DNA from: Bacteroidia bacterium
Lineage (GTDB): Bacteria; Bacteroidota; Bacteroidia; Flavobacteriales_E; Vicingaceae
NCBI GenBank assembly: GCA_030429925.1
Contig: JAUIGQ010000003.1
Coordinates: 1-49,570 of the forward strand
Length of the DNA: 49,570 nucleotides
Reading direction: 5' to 3'
The notes beneath the pieces were generated by a model. That model did no database searches. It was given only the letters and a program-made list of their open reading frames with translations, and was not told the origin of the DNA. A program made the position numbers and the translations under genes. This document shows, piece by piece, positions 1 to 8,269 of this stretch (the stretch's first letter is position 1; each line of letters opens with the position of its first letter).

Positions 1-398
1 ATTGTCTTTATCACTCTGCTAGTTCACTAGCACGAGTTATGAGTAAGAAAGCCGATGAGCATTTTGCCGTTACCGGATTATCCTCATCTTATGCCCTAGT
101 CTTGATGTCTGTAAATGACACAAAAGGAATATCCACCGGAGAAATTGCTGAAGAGGTTCAATTGACGCCCAGCACAGTAACAAGATTTTTAGACAAGATG
201 GAATTCAAAGGGCTGATTAGCAGAGAACAATGTGGCAGAAACACATACGTAAAGATTACTGATCAGGGAAAAGCCTTGATCCCAAAAGTAAAAAAAGCAT
301 GGAAAGAACTTTATGCAGACTACACTCAATTAATTGGCGAGAAAGAGACAGCTGAGTTGACTTCTTGCATTAATACTGCGATGAAAAAATTAGATTGA
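1..398 (+). CDS. MarR-family transcriptional regulator, 5' end cut off by window edge
   Basis: The reading frame is open from base 3 to the stop at 398, and the residues before the first ATG at base 39 (CLYHSASSLARV) look like the usual MarR alpha-1 helix. The gene therefore most likely starts outside the window. A winged helix-turn-helix is visible: a GEIAEEVQLTPSTVTRFLDK helix pair followed by the KGLISREQ wing. MarR proteins are dimeric DNA-binding regulators, often of a neighbouring gene. The SDR gene starts 128 bases downstream on the same strand and is the obvious candidate target, but that link is inference. The family call is solid; the ligand is unknown. Confidence 0.85.
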   Translation, partial: CLYHSASSLARVMSKKADEHFAVTGLSSSYALVLMSVNDTKGISTGEIAEEVQLTPSTVTRFLDKMEFKGLISREQCGRNTYVKITDQGKALIPKVKKAWKELYADYTQLIGEKETAELTSCINTAMKKLD

Positions 399-526
399 TA
401 TTTTTTTAATTTGCAATGTTGTATGTACAAGCATTAATTTAATATTAAGTCAAGGTAAAAATTAAAATACGTCCAAAAGGACCTTCTATATAAATCAAAT
501 TTCAATTAACTAATTAAACTATTATC

Positions 527-1408
527 ATGAGCAAAGTACTTATAACAGGCGCCAACGGAGGATTTGGAGCCCTAACAGTTAAAACATTAATCAATAATGG
601 ACATCATGTGGCTGCTGCTATGCGAGATCCGGAAGGAAGAAACAAAGCAGCTGCATCAGAACTAAGCTCCCTTGGGGCTAAAATCGTTGAGATAGATGTA
701 ACCAATGATCAAAGTGTGCATTCAGGAGTTCAAGACGCTATCCAACAGCTTGGTGGTCTTGAAGTTTTGGTGAACAATGCAGGAGTTGGGGTTATTGGAT
801 TACAAGAACTATTCTCCATAGATGATTTCAAAAAAGTCTATGAGGTAAACGTCTTTGGTGTTCAAAGAGTCATTAAAGCTGCACTTCCTTATATGAAGAA
901 GCAAGGTTCCGGACTCTTGATCACTATTTCAAGCCTACTGGGAAGAATGAATATGCCATTCTACGGACCATATAATTCTACAAAATGGGCAGTTGAGTCG
1001 ATCGCTGAAAGCTATAGAATGGAATTATCCGGACTGGGCATAGATTCAGTGGTTGTTGAACCAGGCGGATTTGCAACAACTTTCTTTGGAAATCTTGTAC
1101 ATCCATCCGACAAAAGTGAAGAACCATCTTATGGCGAACTAGCAAATGGCCCGCAACATTTGGCAGAAAACTTTGGAGCAGCCTTGGAGCAAAATACAGA
1201 GCAAAATCCTCAGATGGTTGCTGATGCTGTTGCAAAACTAGTTGACACAAACGCAGGTGAAAGGCCATTCAGAACCATTGTTGATAAAATGGGAATGGGT
1301 GCTCCACTTCAGCCTTACAATGAGATGATCGATCAAATAACAGAGGGCATCTTCACCAACTTCGGAATGGAAGGAATGTTAAAACTAAATTCTAAAGTTG
1401 AAGCTTAA
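527..1408 (+). CDS. Short-chain dehydrogenase/reductase (SDR)
   Basis: This is a classical SDR of 293 residues, predicted to be a cytoplasmic NAD(P)-dependent oxidoreductase. The Rossmann dinucleotide motif TGANGGFG is at residues 7-14, NNAG at 83-86, the catalytic serine in ITISS near 135, and the YxxxK pair at Tyr149 and Lys153. The length is slightly above the usual 250, with a longer C-terminal substrate-binding part. The substrate cannot be told from sequence. It follows a MarR-type gene on the same strand and is followed by a hairpin terminator, so it may form a small regulated unit with the regulator. Confidence 0.93.
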   Translation: MSKVLITGANGGFGALTVKTLINNGHHVAAAMRDPEGRNKAAASELSSLGAKIVEIDVTNDQSVHSGVQDAIQQLGGLEVLVNNAGVGVIGLQELFSIDDFKKVYEVNVFGVQRVIKAALPYMKKQGSGLLITISSLLGRMNMPFYGPYNSTKWAVESIAESYRMELSGLGIDSVVVEPGGFATTFFGNLVHPSDKSEEPSYGELANGPQHLAENFGAALEQNTEQNPQMVADAVAKLVDTNAGERPFRTIVDKMGMGAPLQPYNEMIDQITEGIFTNFGMEGMLKLNSKVEA

Positions 1409-1436
1409 AATCTAACTTCTGAATCTAAAACTAAAG

Positions 1437-1462
1437 GCTCGGCAATAATTGGATTGTCGGGC
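1437..1462 (+). terminator. Rho-independent terminator after the SDR gene
   Basis: A 10-bp stem (1437-1446 with 1453-1462, two G-T wobbles) has a six-base loop and is followed by TTTTATTTT. It sits 29 bases after the SDR stop codon. Confidence 0.75.
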
Positions 1463-1502
1463 TTTTATTTTCATTTTTAACTTCTCTAATTACAACATAA
1501 GA

Positions 1503-2498
1503 ATGTACACTAAACGTAACTACGGCTTTTGGATGACCCTATGGTGGTCTAAGAAACCCTTGATCCTTGGAATTCTTTATTCCTACGCTATCTACTTACT
1601 CATCTATTTCACTGATTTTGAGATCATGATCCCATGGCAGCCTATTAGTGTGATTGGTATTGCCGTTGCCTTCTATTTGGGTTTTAAGAACAACTCATCT
1701 TACGATAGAACTTGGGAAGCGAGAAAGATCTGGGGAGCAATCGTTAATGATAGTAGATCTTATGCCGCTGCTGTCATTTCTTTTGTTAGAGGACCAAAAC
1801 AAGATGAATATAGAAGAGAGCTAATCTATAGACATATTGCATGGATGACTGCCTTGCGCTACCAATTGCGACTGAGCAGAGAATGGGAGCACACAGACCT
1901 TAGGGTAAACGGAAAGTTTGTGGCTACTGTCTGCGAAGACTTCTTCGATGAATTGGATTCCAAACTGGAAAAACTGATCTCAAAAGAAGAATTGAAGGAA
2001 ATGCAAGGGAAGACTAACTATGCAACTCAACTATTAAGAAAGCAAGCGGAAAGAATGGAAGACTTAAAGGATGAAGATTATTATGATGACTTCCGACATA
2101 TGGAGCTGCATCAGTTGATGGTGAGGCATTACGACAACCAAGGTAAATCTGAGAGGATCAAGAACTTCCCCTTTCCCAGGCAGTATGCATCCACTGCCCT
2201 TTGGTTAACCATTGTCTTTGCAGCCTTGATGCCATTTGGACTTTTAGATATTTTCGACAGAGTAGAACAACCTCTTCTTTATTGGTCGGCACCATTTATC
2301 AATGGATTATTGATCTGGGTATTCTTCTTAATGGAGAAAATTGGTGATTATTCAGAGAATCCTTTCGAAGGAACCTACAATGATGTACCCATCACTTCAA
2401 TTTCAATTGGAATTGAGATAGATCTGAGAGAGATGCTGAACGAACCTAAAGAGCTGATTCCAGCACCATTGCAGCCGGAAAATGGATTCTTATTGTAA
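1503..2498 (+). CDS. Bestrophin-like anion channel family membrane protein
   Basis: Bestrophin (UPF0187) family protein of 332 residues. The N-terminal KRNYGFWMTLWW segment, the hydrophobic first membrane helix near residues 18-36, and the motif region PISVIGIAVAFYLGFKNNSSYDR are typical. A second hydrophobic cluster lies near residues 232-285. Family members form pentameric chloride or other anion channels in the inner membrane; the direction and ion are not predictable here. An upstream GTG/ATG-type extension to 1449 would overlap the preceding terminator and adds non-conserved residues, so the ATG at 1503 is chosen. Confidence 0.85.
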   Translation: MYTKRNYGFWMTLWWSKKPLILGILYSYAIYLLIYFTDFEIMIPWQPISVIGIAVAFYLGFKNNSSYDRTWEARKIWGAIVNDSRSYAAAVISFVRGPKQDEYRRELIYRHIAWMTALRYQLRLSREWEHTDLRVNGKFVATVCEDFFDELDSKLEKLISKEELKEMQGKTNYATQLLRKQAERMEDLKDEDYYDDFRHMELHQLMVRHYDNQGKSERIKNFPFPRQYASTALWLTIVFAALMPFGLLDIFDRVEQPLLYWSAPFINGLLIWVFFLMEKIGDYSENPFEGTYNDVPITSISIGIEIDLREMLNEPKELIPAPLQPENGFLL

Positions 2499-2510
2499 AT
2501 GTCAAAGGTC

Positions 2511-2566
2511 AGATGTCAAAGGTCAGTTATACATTACCAAAGTTTGATATTTGACGTTTGACATCT
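2511..2566. terminator. Inverted repeat between convergent genes, probable bidirectional terminator
   Basis: AGATGTCAAA (2511-2520) is matched by TTTGACATCT (2557-2566). The intervening DNA carries further copies of GTCAAAGGTC-like words. It lies between the stops of the bestrophin gene and dapA, which converge. No strong T-run follows the stem, so the termination role is only likely. Confidence 0.5.
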
Positions 2567-2575
2567 CACATTTTA

Positions 2576-3463
2576 TTAACCTCCGATCGACTTTACTTTG
2601 GCAGCGATCTTTTGATCCAGTTCTTCACTTACTGGCCAAAGCGGTAAACGGAGATGATCTTCACAGATACCCATTGCTTTCAGGGCTGATTTGATCCCTC
2701 CAGGGTTCCCCTCTGAGAAAAGTAGTCCAATAAACTCCAGCAGCAGATAATGCAGCTTTCTTGCTTTCTCAAGATCACCATCTCTAGTAGCTCTTACCAT
2801 TTCAGCAAACTGTCCGGGATAGGCATTGGCCACAACAGAGATCACCCCTACTCCTCCGCAGGCAATAATTGGAAGAGTCAAAGCGTCCTCCCCTGAGATC
2901 ATCATGAAGTCAGCAGGCTTTTTCTCTATGATCTCCATCACTTGGTCCATATTGGCAGATGCCTCTTTTATCGCTATGATCTTATCAAAGTCTCTTGCCA
3001 ATCTCAATGTGGTGTCTGCTGTCAAATTAGAAGCCGTTCTACCCGGCACATTATACAAGATAATCGGTAATGGAGATGCTTCAGCCAATACCTTAAAGTG
3101 CTGATAGATTCCTTCTTGAGTGGGTTTATTATAATAAGGACTAGCAGAAAGAATAGCAGATACGCCATTCAAGTCGGCCGATTTGATCTGTTCAAGCACC
3201 AAAGAGGTATTGTTTCCCCCAATACCCAAAACAATTGGGAGTCTTCCCGCATTAACATCCTTGACCTTTTGGAGTACGTCCTTTTTCTCTTGAGTATTCA
3301 AAGTGGCTGACTCTCCTGTAGTTCCTTGAACCACAAGGTAATCCGCACCTTGATCTATCAAGTGATTGGTAAGTTTCTCCAAGCCTGGATAATCTACATT
3401 TCCATTGGAATCAAATGGAGTGACCATTGCAACTCCAACTCCTTCAAGTGATTTCATATTCAT
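2576..3463 (-). CDS. dapA: 4-hydroxy-tetrahydrodipicolinate synthase
   Basis: DapA condenses pyruvate with aspartate semialdehyde, the first committed step of lysine and diaminopimelate synthesis, in the cytoplasm. The 295-residue TIM-barrel carries GTTGE at 47-51, the catalytic tyrosine in YNVPGRT (Tyr137) and the Schiff-base lysine in IKEAS (Lys166), all as expected. It is the last gene of a leftward cluster, and its start overlaps the stop of the DUF6913 gene by four bases (ATGA), implying translational coupling. A second in-frame ATG two codons in is an equally possible start. Confidence 0.97.
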   Translation of the reverse strand: MNMKSLEGVGVAMVTPFDSNGNVDYPGLEKLTNHLIDQGADYLVVQGTTGESATLNTQEKKDVLQKVKDVNAGRLPIVLGIGGNNTSLVLEQIKSADLNGVSAILSASPYYNKPTQEGIYQHFKVLAEASPLPIILYNVPGRTASNLTADTTLRLARDFDKIIAIKEASANMDQVMEIIEKKPADFMMISGEDALTLPIIACGGVGVISVVANAYPGQFAEMVRATRDGDLEKARKLHYLLLEFIGLLFSEGNPGGIKSALKAMGICEDHLRLPLWPVSEELDQKIAAKVKSIGG

Positions 3464-3999
3464 TTATTATTTCTGTTGATCATATTCAAATAATGCTTGC
3501 ATTGCTCTTGCAGTGCAGCTATTGTATTTTCTTCTGTTCCTAAGAGTAGATCGCAAACTTCAGCTTGATAAGACCTATCGTTTCCCACTTTAAAATGGGA
3601 TTTAGACATGGAAGATATCCACTTCAAAGGAAAACTTCCTTCTAAATTGAAGTCGATGAGAAGGTCAAAATCCTCATTCATTAGCTTCTTCAATCTATTG
3701 CTATTAGGAATTTTCATCCAGTTCAGCTCCCCTTTCGAAAAATAGAAGTAGTTAAGCTCTTCTTTGGGAATATTCTCTTCTTCCTTGATCTTTTTAGGAA
3801 TAAAGGATAATGTGCTCGTCTTTATGCCCTCTTCCTTGAGAAAACGCGCAAAATCACGAATTTCTTTCTCCCTTCCCCCATCTTTGTGGATATAGAGGAT
3901 CAAAGCACTCTTGGCAGAGCTCAAATTATGAACCTGCACTTTGCGCTTTCTTTTGGATGCCTTTCTCTTCAATAAGAAATCTTGAATTCCTCCCAACAT
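3460..3999 (-). CDS. DUF6913-like hypothetical protein
   Basis: A 179-residue protein with a basic N-terminus (KRKASKRKRK) and no signal peptide or membrane segment. It resembles the Bacteroidota-restricted DUF6913 family, whose members are commonly found beside dapA; function is unknown. The resemblance is from memory of sequence pattern, not a search. It overlaps dapA by four bases and follows the DUF721 gene by six bases, so it belongs to the recF-dapA operon. Confidence 0.6.
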   Translation of the reverse strand: MLGGIQDFLLKRKASKRKRKVQVHNLSSAKSALILYIHKDGGREKEIRDFARFLKEEGIKTSTLSFIPKKIKEEENIPKEELNYFYFSKGELNWMKIPNSNRLKKLMNEDFDLLIDFNLEGSFPLKWISSMSKSHFKVGNDRSYQAEVCDLLLGTEENTIAALQEQCKHYLNMINRNNK

Positions 4000-4005
4000 C
4001 CGATC

Positions 4006-4290
4006 CTATTTGATAACTAATTTTTGCACGATGCTCTTCCCCATTTGCTGATTCAGTTTCTCAATCAATTTAGATTTTGCAAAATTAAGCTCTTGTTTCA
4101 AGGGGGCCGAATCTAGCTCGACATATAAATTACCTTCTTTGAAATAAATATTCTTGGTGTGCTTGCTGATCATTGGTCCAACAACATCTTCCCAGCACTT
4201 CAACAACTTTACTTCATCTAGCTTGCTACCTAGTCCATATGACCGCAACATCTTGTCGATCAATTCTCTTAGTGGTGACTCATCAGACAA
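4006..4290 (-). CDS. DUF721 (DciA-like) protein
   Basis: A short 94-residue DUF721 protein with the family pattern: an N-terminal helix (LRELIDKMLRSYGL), WEDVVGPMISKHT, then LYVELDSAPLKQELNFAKSKLIEKLN. Family members include DciA, the ancestral loader or partner of the replicative helicase DnaB. In many bacteria the gene sits next to recF, and here it overlaps recF by eight bases, which supports a replication or repair role. The bacteroidotal form is short and lacks the extra domain of longer DciA proteins. Confidence 0.85.
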   Translation of the reverse strand: MSDESPLRELIDKMLRSYGLGSKLDEVKLLKCWEDVVGPMISKHTKNIYFKEGNLYVELDSAPLKQELNFAKSKLIEKLNQQMGKSIVQKLVIK

Positions 4291-5386
4291 TTTCTACCTC
4301 CCCTTTATTTACAGAAAATGCTTTGTATTCAGTTTTAAGTTGGTCAAAAAGCTTTGGCAATCGATCTAAATGAGTATCGCTTATAAATACTTGTCCGAAC
4401 CAATCTCTTCTTACGATCTCCATCAAACGGGAGACTCTGTTTTCATCCAACTTATCATATATATCATCCAACAAGAGAATTGGAGGAATCTGTTTTTCTT
4501 CCTTCAGAAACTCCGCTTGGGCCAGTTTCAAAGCCAATAGAAAGGTCTTCTGCTGACCTTGTGAACCAAACTTCTTCAAAGGCATTCCTTCAATATTGAA
4601 TTGAAGATCATCCTTGTGTACACCAACCGTAGAATAGGTCATTCTGCGATCCTTCTCTCTTTTCTCTTTCAGGATATTGGAAAAATTACCTTCATCCAAT
4701 TGACTTTGATAAAGCAGTTCTACCTTCTCCTTTTGTTGGCTAATGAATTCATAGTTCTTTTGAAAGAGAGGCAGAAACTTCTCAATGAACTCCCTTCTTG
4801 CTTCATGTATAGGGGTTCCATGTTTGATCAAATGCTCGTCCCAAAGTTCAAGACTTGCCTCATCAAACCTTCTTGTTTCCATAAACTTCTTTAACAACCT
4901 ATTCCTCTGCGACAATGCTCGATTATACAGGATAAGTTCATTCAAGTACTTTCGATCATATTGCGAAATGATCAAGTCTAAAAATCTGCGACGGATATCA
5001 CTGCCTTCATTGATCAGATCTGAATCAGATGGAGAGATCATCACAAGTGGAACAAGTCCGATATGCTCGGCCAACTTCTCATATTGCTTTTTATTCCTTT
5101 TGAATTGCTTCTTCTGCCCCTTCTTTAATCCGCAATAGATCTTCTCCATCTCACCTTTTTTCTCAAACTCTCCCTCAACTACAAAAAAACCTTGATCGTA
5201 CTTGATCAATTGAGAGTCTGAGGGATTGAAAAAACTTTTGCAAAAAGCCAAGTAGAAGATGGCATCCAGGAGGTTTGTCTTACCACCACCATTTGGTCCT
5301 AAAAAACAATTGATCTGAGAAGAGAGCTCAAGCTTGGCTTCTTCGTAATTCTTGAAGTTTAAAACAGATAATTTTTTAAGATACAT
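4283..5386 (-). CDS. recF: DNA replication/repair protein RecF
   Basis: RecF is an SMC-like ATPase that binds gapped DNA and helps RecO and RecR load RecA. From the start chosen here it is 367 residues, the normal length. Walker A GPNGGGKT is at 30-37, the ABC signature region FGSQGQQKTF follows near residue 275, and Walker B ILLLDDIYDKLDE lies close behind. The earlier possible start would add ten hydrophobic residues not typical of RecF, so the ATG at 5386 is preferred; RecF proteins begin with a MYLKKLSVLNFKNY-type strand. Confidence 0.95.
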   Translation of the reverse strand: MYLKKLSVLNFKNYEEAKLELSSQINCFLGPNGGGKTNLLDAIFYLAFCKSFFNPSDSQLIKYDQGFFVVEGEFEKKGEMEKIYCGLKKGQKKQFKRNKKQYEKLAEHIGLVPLVMISPSDSDLINEGSDIRRRFLDLIISQYDRKYLNELILYNRALSQRNRLLKKFMETRRFDEASLELWDEHLIKHGTPIHEARREFIEKFLPLFQKNYEFISQQKEKVELLYQSQLDEGNFSNILKEKREKDRRMTYSTVGVHKDDLQFNIEGMPLKKFGSQGQQKTFLLALKLAQAEFLKEEKQIPPILLLDDIYDKLDENRVSRLMEIVRRDWFGQVFISDTHLDRLPKLFDQLKTEYKAFSVNKGEVEIV

Positions 5387-5437
5387 GGGAGGACAAAAGT
5401 AAGTAAAGGCGGGCATTGAACATATTGCAACAATAAA

Positions 5438-5467
5438 TTGGACACTGCTAAAAAAACCTTATTTTTG
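5438..5467 (+). promoter_or_regulatory. Bacteroidota-type promoter for the TPR-ribH operon
   Basis: TTG at 5438-5440 and TATTTTTG at 5460-5467 are separated by 19 bases, matching the Bacteroidota sigma-ABfr consensus TTG-N17-20-TAnnTTTG. The expected transcript start is about six bases downstream, which favours the second ATG (5490) over the first (5481) as the translation start. Confidence 0.7.
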
Positions 5468-5489
5468 CCCACTTCAAAAATTGCTCAAA

Positions 5490-6176
5490 ATGTCCAAGAA
5501 AACAGACCAAAGAGACGAGGTGATCGTCGATGTTGAAGAGGTTTACAGTAAAACGGAAACCTTTATTGAGGAAAATAAGAATGTATTAACCATTGTAGTT
5601 GCAGCCATTGCAATTGTAGTTGGTGGATATTTTGCTTACCAGTCTTTCTATCTTAAACCTTTGCAGATCGAAGCTCAAGAAGAGATGTTCATGGCAGAGA
5701 AATACTTTGGGGCAGACTCTATGAACCTTGCAATCTATGGGGATGGAGTTTATCCTGGATTTTTAGAGATATCAGATGAATACAGCGGCACCAAGGCGGG
5801 AAATCTAGCCAATTACTATTTGGGGATTGCCTATTTGAGAACCGGTCAGTATGAAGCAGCCATTGATGCACTTGAGGACTTTAACTCTGAAGACGTAATG
5901 GTTGGAAGTGTAGCTTTGGGAGCAGCAGGAGATGCTTATATGGAGTTAGGCGATTACAATAAGGCAGCCTCTTACTATCAAAAAGCAGCTAACAGAAAGA
6001 AGAACAATTTTACCACTCCTGTTTATTTGATGAAAGCAGCAAGAACATATGAGCTATTAGGCGAGTATGCAAATGCAATTGAACTTTACAATCAGATCAA
6101 GCAAGACTACAAGACTTCTCCTCAGGCAGTTGAGATTGATAAATACATTGCCAGAGCTGAGTCATACGTTCAGTAA
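5490..6176 (+). CDS. Membrane-anchored TPR protein
   Basis: About 228 residues. One membrane helix lies near residues 33-53 (VLTIVVAAIAIVVGGYFAYQ), followed by a soluble region with three to four tetratricopeptide repeats (for example LANYYLGIAYLRTGQYEAAI and AAGDAYMELGDYNKAASYYQ). The layout resembles YfgM/ancillary SecYEG-type TPR proteins, but assignment to a partner is inference. It is two bases upstream of ribH and probably cotranscribed from the promoter at 5438. Confidence 0.85.
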   Translation: MSKKTDQRDEVIVDVEEVYSKTETFIEENKNVLTIVVAAIAIVVGGYFAYQSFYLKPLQIEAQEEMFMAEKYFGADSMNLAIYGDGVYPGFLEISDEYSGTKAGNLANYYLGIAYLRTGQYEAAIDALEDFNSEDVMVGSVALGAAGDAYMELGDYNKAASYYQKAANRKKNNFTTPVYLMKAARTYELLGEYANAIELYNQIKQDYKTSPQAVEIDKYIARAESYVQ

Positions 6177-6178
6177 TC

Positions 6179-6682
6179 ATGGCAACCGCCAATCAAAATC
6201 TTTCCGATCACGATCCAAACAAAGTCCCTTCTGCTGAAGGAATGAAGATCTGCATTGTCGTTGCGGAATGGAATGCAGAGATCACAGAAAACCTTAAAAA
6301 AGGCGCCAGCGAAACCCTCCTGAAATATGGGATGCAGGAAAGTGACCTTTTGATCCAATATGTTCCGGGGAGTTTTGAACTGCCAACTGCAGCGCAGTTT
6401 GCTTTAGAATCCAACCAACAACTTGACGCAGTTATTTGCTTGGGTTGCGTGATCCAAGGAGAAACCAAGCATTTTGATTTTGTTTGTCAGGCCGTTTCTC
6501 AAGGAGTAAAGGATGTCTCTTTAAAATACAATAAGCCGGTGATCTTTGGGGTATTGACAGATAACACCATTGAACAAAGTCGCGCCAGATCGGGAGGAGC
6601 ACTGGGCAATAAAGGAGATGAAGCTGCTGTCAGCGCTATTAAGATGGTAGCATTGAAGAGGAGGCTGGAAGCTAGAAGCTAG
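6179..6682 (+). CDS. ribH: 6,7-dimethyl-8-ribityllumazine synthase
   Basis: RibH makes 6,7-dimethyl-8-ribityllumazine from the pyrimidine-dione and butanone-phosphate precursors, the penultimate step of riboflavin synthesis, in a 60-mer or pentameric shell. The 167-residue protein has VPGSFELP at 62-69, GCVIQGETKHFDFV with the catalytic histidine near 98, and a C-terminal AAVSAIKMVALKRRLE helix. The start immediately follows the TPR gene stop. Short GAAGCTAGA-type direct repeats follow its stop. Confidence 0.96.
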   Translation: MATANQNLSDHDPNKVPSAEGMKICIVVAEWNAEITENLKKGASETLLKYGMQESDLLIQYVPGSFELPTAAQFALESNQQLDAVICLGCVIQGETKHFDFVCQAVSQGVKDVSLKYNKPVIFGVLTDNTIEQSRARSGGALGNKGDEAAVSAIKMVALKRRLEARS

Positions 6683-6724
6683 AGGCTAGAGACCGGATAT
6701 TAGGTGTTTCTTTCTTCTTTCTTG

Positions 6725-7231
6725 TCAAACTTTCGTCTTCACTTTTTCCCAATCCTTAACTTGCCAAATGGTAGTGACAGTGCTAAAGTGAGTTCCATCC
6801 TTTCCTTTCAGCTCAATTGTACAATTGATGTCAGCTATGCCTTCTTTTTCAAGAGGATCCAGAACTTTATCTCTCAGCACTTCTTCACTCATTCCAAAGC
6901 TTGCAATGGCATCCATCTTTGCCTGATAGTGATATTCTGCCCTGATCTCTTTCATAATGATCCTGTATTTCTTTGCCCCTAATTTGTATAAGAGCCAAAG
7001 TCCGCTGGCATATTCTGCAACCGTAGTCTGGGCACAGGCATGAAGACCTTTCAAATGATTGAGGTTGTTTCTCTTGTAAGGCAATAAGATCCGAGCCGAT
7101 TCCCTATCAATTCTCAAGACCTTTAGTCCGTGAGGTTTATTGAAAGGAATAACCCTGTGGAGGATAAAGTTTAACTTCCAAAGGGAAAACTTTGATTGGG
7201 AAGAACTATTGATCAGCTTATTCAAATTCAT
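6725..7231 (-). CDS. DUF4442 hotdog-fold (thioesterase-like) protein
   Basis: A 168-residue protein matching the DUF4442 pattern: hydrophobic N-terminus with NKPHGLKVLRI, then NNLNHLKGLHACAQTTVAEYASGL in the hotdog helix position, and a C-terminal strand FSTVTTIWQVK. Hotdog proteins of this group are presumed acyl-CoA thioesterases, but no substrate is known. It is a single leftward gene converging on ribH and diverging from the FKBP gene. Confidence 0.75.
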   Translation of the reverse strand: MNLNKLINSSSQSKFSLWKLNFILHRVIPFNKPHGLKVLRIDRESARILLPYKRNNLNHLKGLHACAQTTVAEYASGLWLLYKLGAKKYRIIMKEIRAEYHYQAKMDAIASFGMSEEVLRDKVLDPLEKEGIADINCTIELKGKDGTHFSTVTTIWQVKDWEKVKTKV

Positions 7232-7384
7232 GCTTCTAAAGTTAGAAAATAAGAATGAGGCTCGGTGAAATTCAAGGACAATAGCAAGAACAATTGAGCA
7301 GGATCAACACATTCAAGTACAATTCCTTAGGCACTCCGAACATATAAACTTATTTTTGCAGTTCATAAAAAACAACACATTAAT

Positions 7385-7813
7385 ATGTCAGTAGCTAAGA
7401 AAGGCGACAAAGTAAAAGTTCATTACACAGGAAAGTTAACAGACGATACTATTTTCGATAGTTCCAGAGAAAGAGAGCCCTTAGAGTTCACTCTTGGGTC
7501 AGGTCAAATGATCAAAGGTTTTGATCAGGCGGTTGAAGGAATGAAAGTAGGTGAAAACAAGAAAGTAGAGATACCAAGCACTGAAGCTTATGGAGAAAGA
7601 AGTGCGGATGCGATGATCGAAGTTGAAAAAAGTCAACTACCGGCGAATATGGAACCGGCTAAAGGGATGCAGCTAGAAGCTACTAGTCAGGATGGTAGAA
7701 GACAAATACTTGTGATCGAAGAGGTAAAAGAAAGCACTGTGATCCTTGATGCTAATCACCCTCTTGCAGGCAAAGAATTGATCTTCGACATTGAATTGGT
7801 TGAAGTAGGATAG
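7385..7813 (+). CDS. FKBP-type peptidyl-prolyl isomerase, SlyD-like
   Basis: A 142-residue FKBP with an inserted flap domain, as in SlyD: VHYTGKLTDDTIFDSS at the N-terminus, GQMIKGFDQAVEGMKVGE as the active-site region, an insert-in-flap part (about 65-125), and the closing strand ELIFDIELVEV. It is expected to be a cytoplasmic prolyl isomerase and holdase chaperone. The metal-binding His/Cys tail of Escherichia coli SlyD is absent. A terminator follows it. Confidence 0.93.
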   Translation: MSVAKKGDKVKVHYTGKLTDDTIFDSSREREPLEFTLGSGQMIKGFDQAVEGMKVGENKKVEIPSTEAYGERSADAMIEVEKSQLPANMEPAKGMQLEATSQDGRRQILVIEEVKESTVILDANHPLAGKELIFDIELVEVG

Positions 7814-7840
7814 AAACAGCAAGTTCAAGAATATAGAGCA

Positions 7841-7870
7841 AGAGCCCTGATAATATTGGGGCTCTTTTTT
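7841..7870 (+). terminator. Rho-independent terminator after the FKBP gene
   Basis: AGAGCCC (7841-7847) pairs with GGGCTCT (7858-7864), with a ten-base loop and a run of T ending at 7870. Confidence 0.88.
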
Positions 7871-7914
7871 ATTTTATGGAGATATATGATTACTTGGAGT
7901 AATCCATTTGACTA

Positions 7915-8106
7915 TTAACCTTCTTTCTTCTGAGAGTCTGTATTCTGACCGTCTGACCTTTTAAACCTCCCTTCCTTCTTGAGTGCATTCACAATGATCC
8001 ACTCAAGTTGACCATTGGTACTGCGAAATTCGTCGGCTGCCCACTTTTCAACTTGCTGTAATACCTTGGGATCAAGGCGCAATGCAAAAGCTTTTTTCTT
8101 GGCCAT
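7915..8106 (-). CDS. Arc-like ribbon-helix-helix protein
   Basis: A 63-residue protein with a ribbon-helix-helix fold pattern: the strand AFALRLDPKVLQQVEKWA, a helix EFRSTNGQLEWIIVNALKK, and a charged tail. The FRSTNGQ turn is typical of Arc-family DNA-binding proteins. It is the last gene of a three-gene leftward unit (SPFH protein, 50-residue protein, this gene). It may regulate that operon. No toxin-like partner is next to it, so a toxin-antitoxin role is not supported. Confidence 0.85.
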   Translation of the reverse strand: MAKKKAFALRLDPKVLQQVEKWAADEFRSTNGQLEWIIVNALKKEGRFKRSDGQNTDSQKKEG

Positions 8107-8112
8107 GGAAAC

Positions 8113-8265
8113 CTATTTTTCTCTCTCCATAAGCACAGTCATAGTGCCTTGGTCGGAAGCAATGGAAATTGCCCTCCACCCTTCTAGAGAAAGGGAATTT
8201 ATTCTCTCATCAAACTTTGAGAGAGATTCGAAAATTCCCTTTTTTATGATCTTATATCTATCCAT
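8113..8265 (-). CDS. Small 50-residue protein in the SPFH operon (DUF4177-like)
   Basis: A complete reading frame of 50 codons with ATG at 8265 and stop at 8113, fitting exactly between the SPFH gene (4 bases away) and the ribbon-helix-helix gene (6 bases away). It begins MDRYKIIKKG and contains LNSLEGW-like residues (NSLSLEGWRAISIA) followed by a beta strand GTMTVLMERE. That arrangement (strand, helix, GW turn, two strands) resembles DUF4177 proteins. Its fit within the operon and the coding-like codon use are the main support; function is unknown. Confidence 0.75.
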   Translation of the reverse strand: MDRYKIIKKGIFESLSKFDERINSLSLEGWRAISIASDQGTMTVLMEREK

Positions 8266-8269
8266 ACTC

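Noticed and set aside
978-1268. Antisense 96-codon frame within the SDR gene
   Set aside because: It lies fully within a strongly supported gene in another frame and has no protein family features; treated as a shadow frame.
7351-7358. Promoter of the FKBP gene
   Set aside because: TATTTTTG matches the -7 consensus, but no TTG occurs at 17-20 bases upstream, so it was not annotated.
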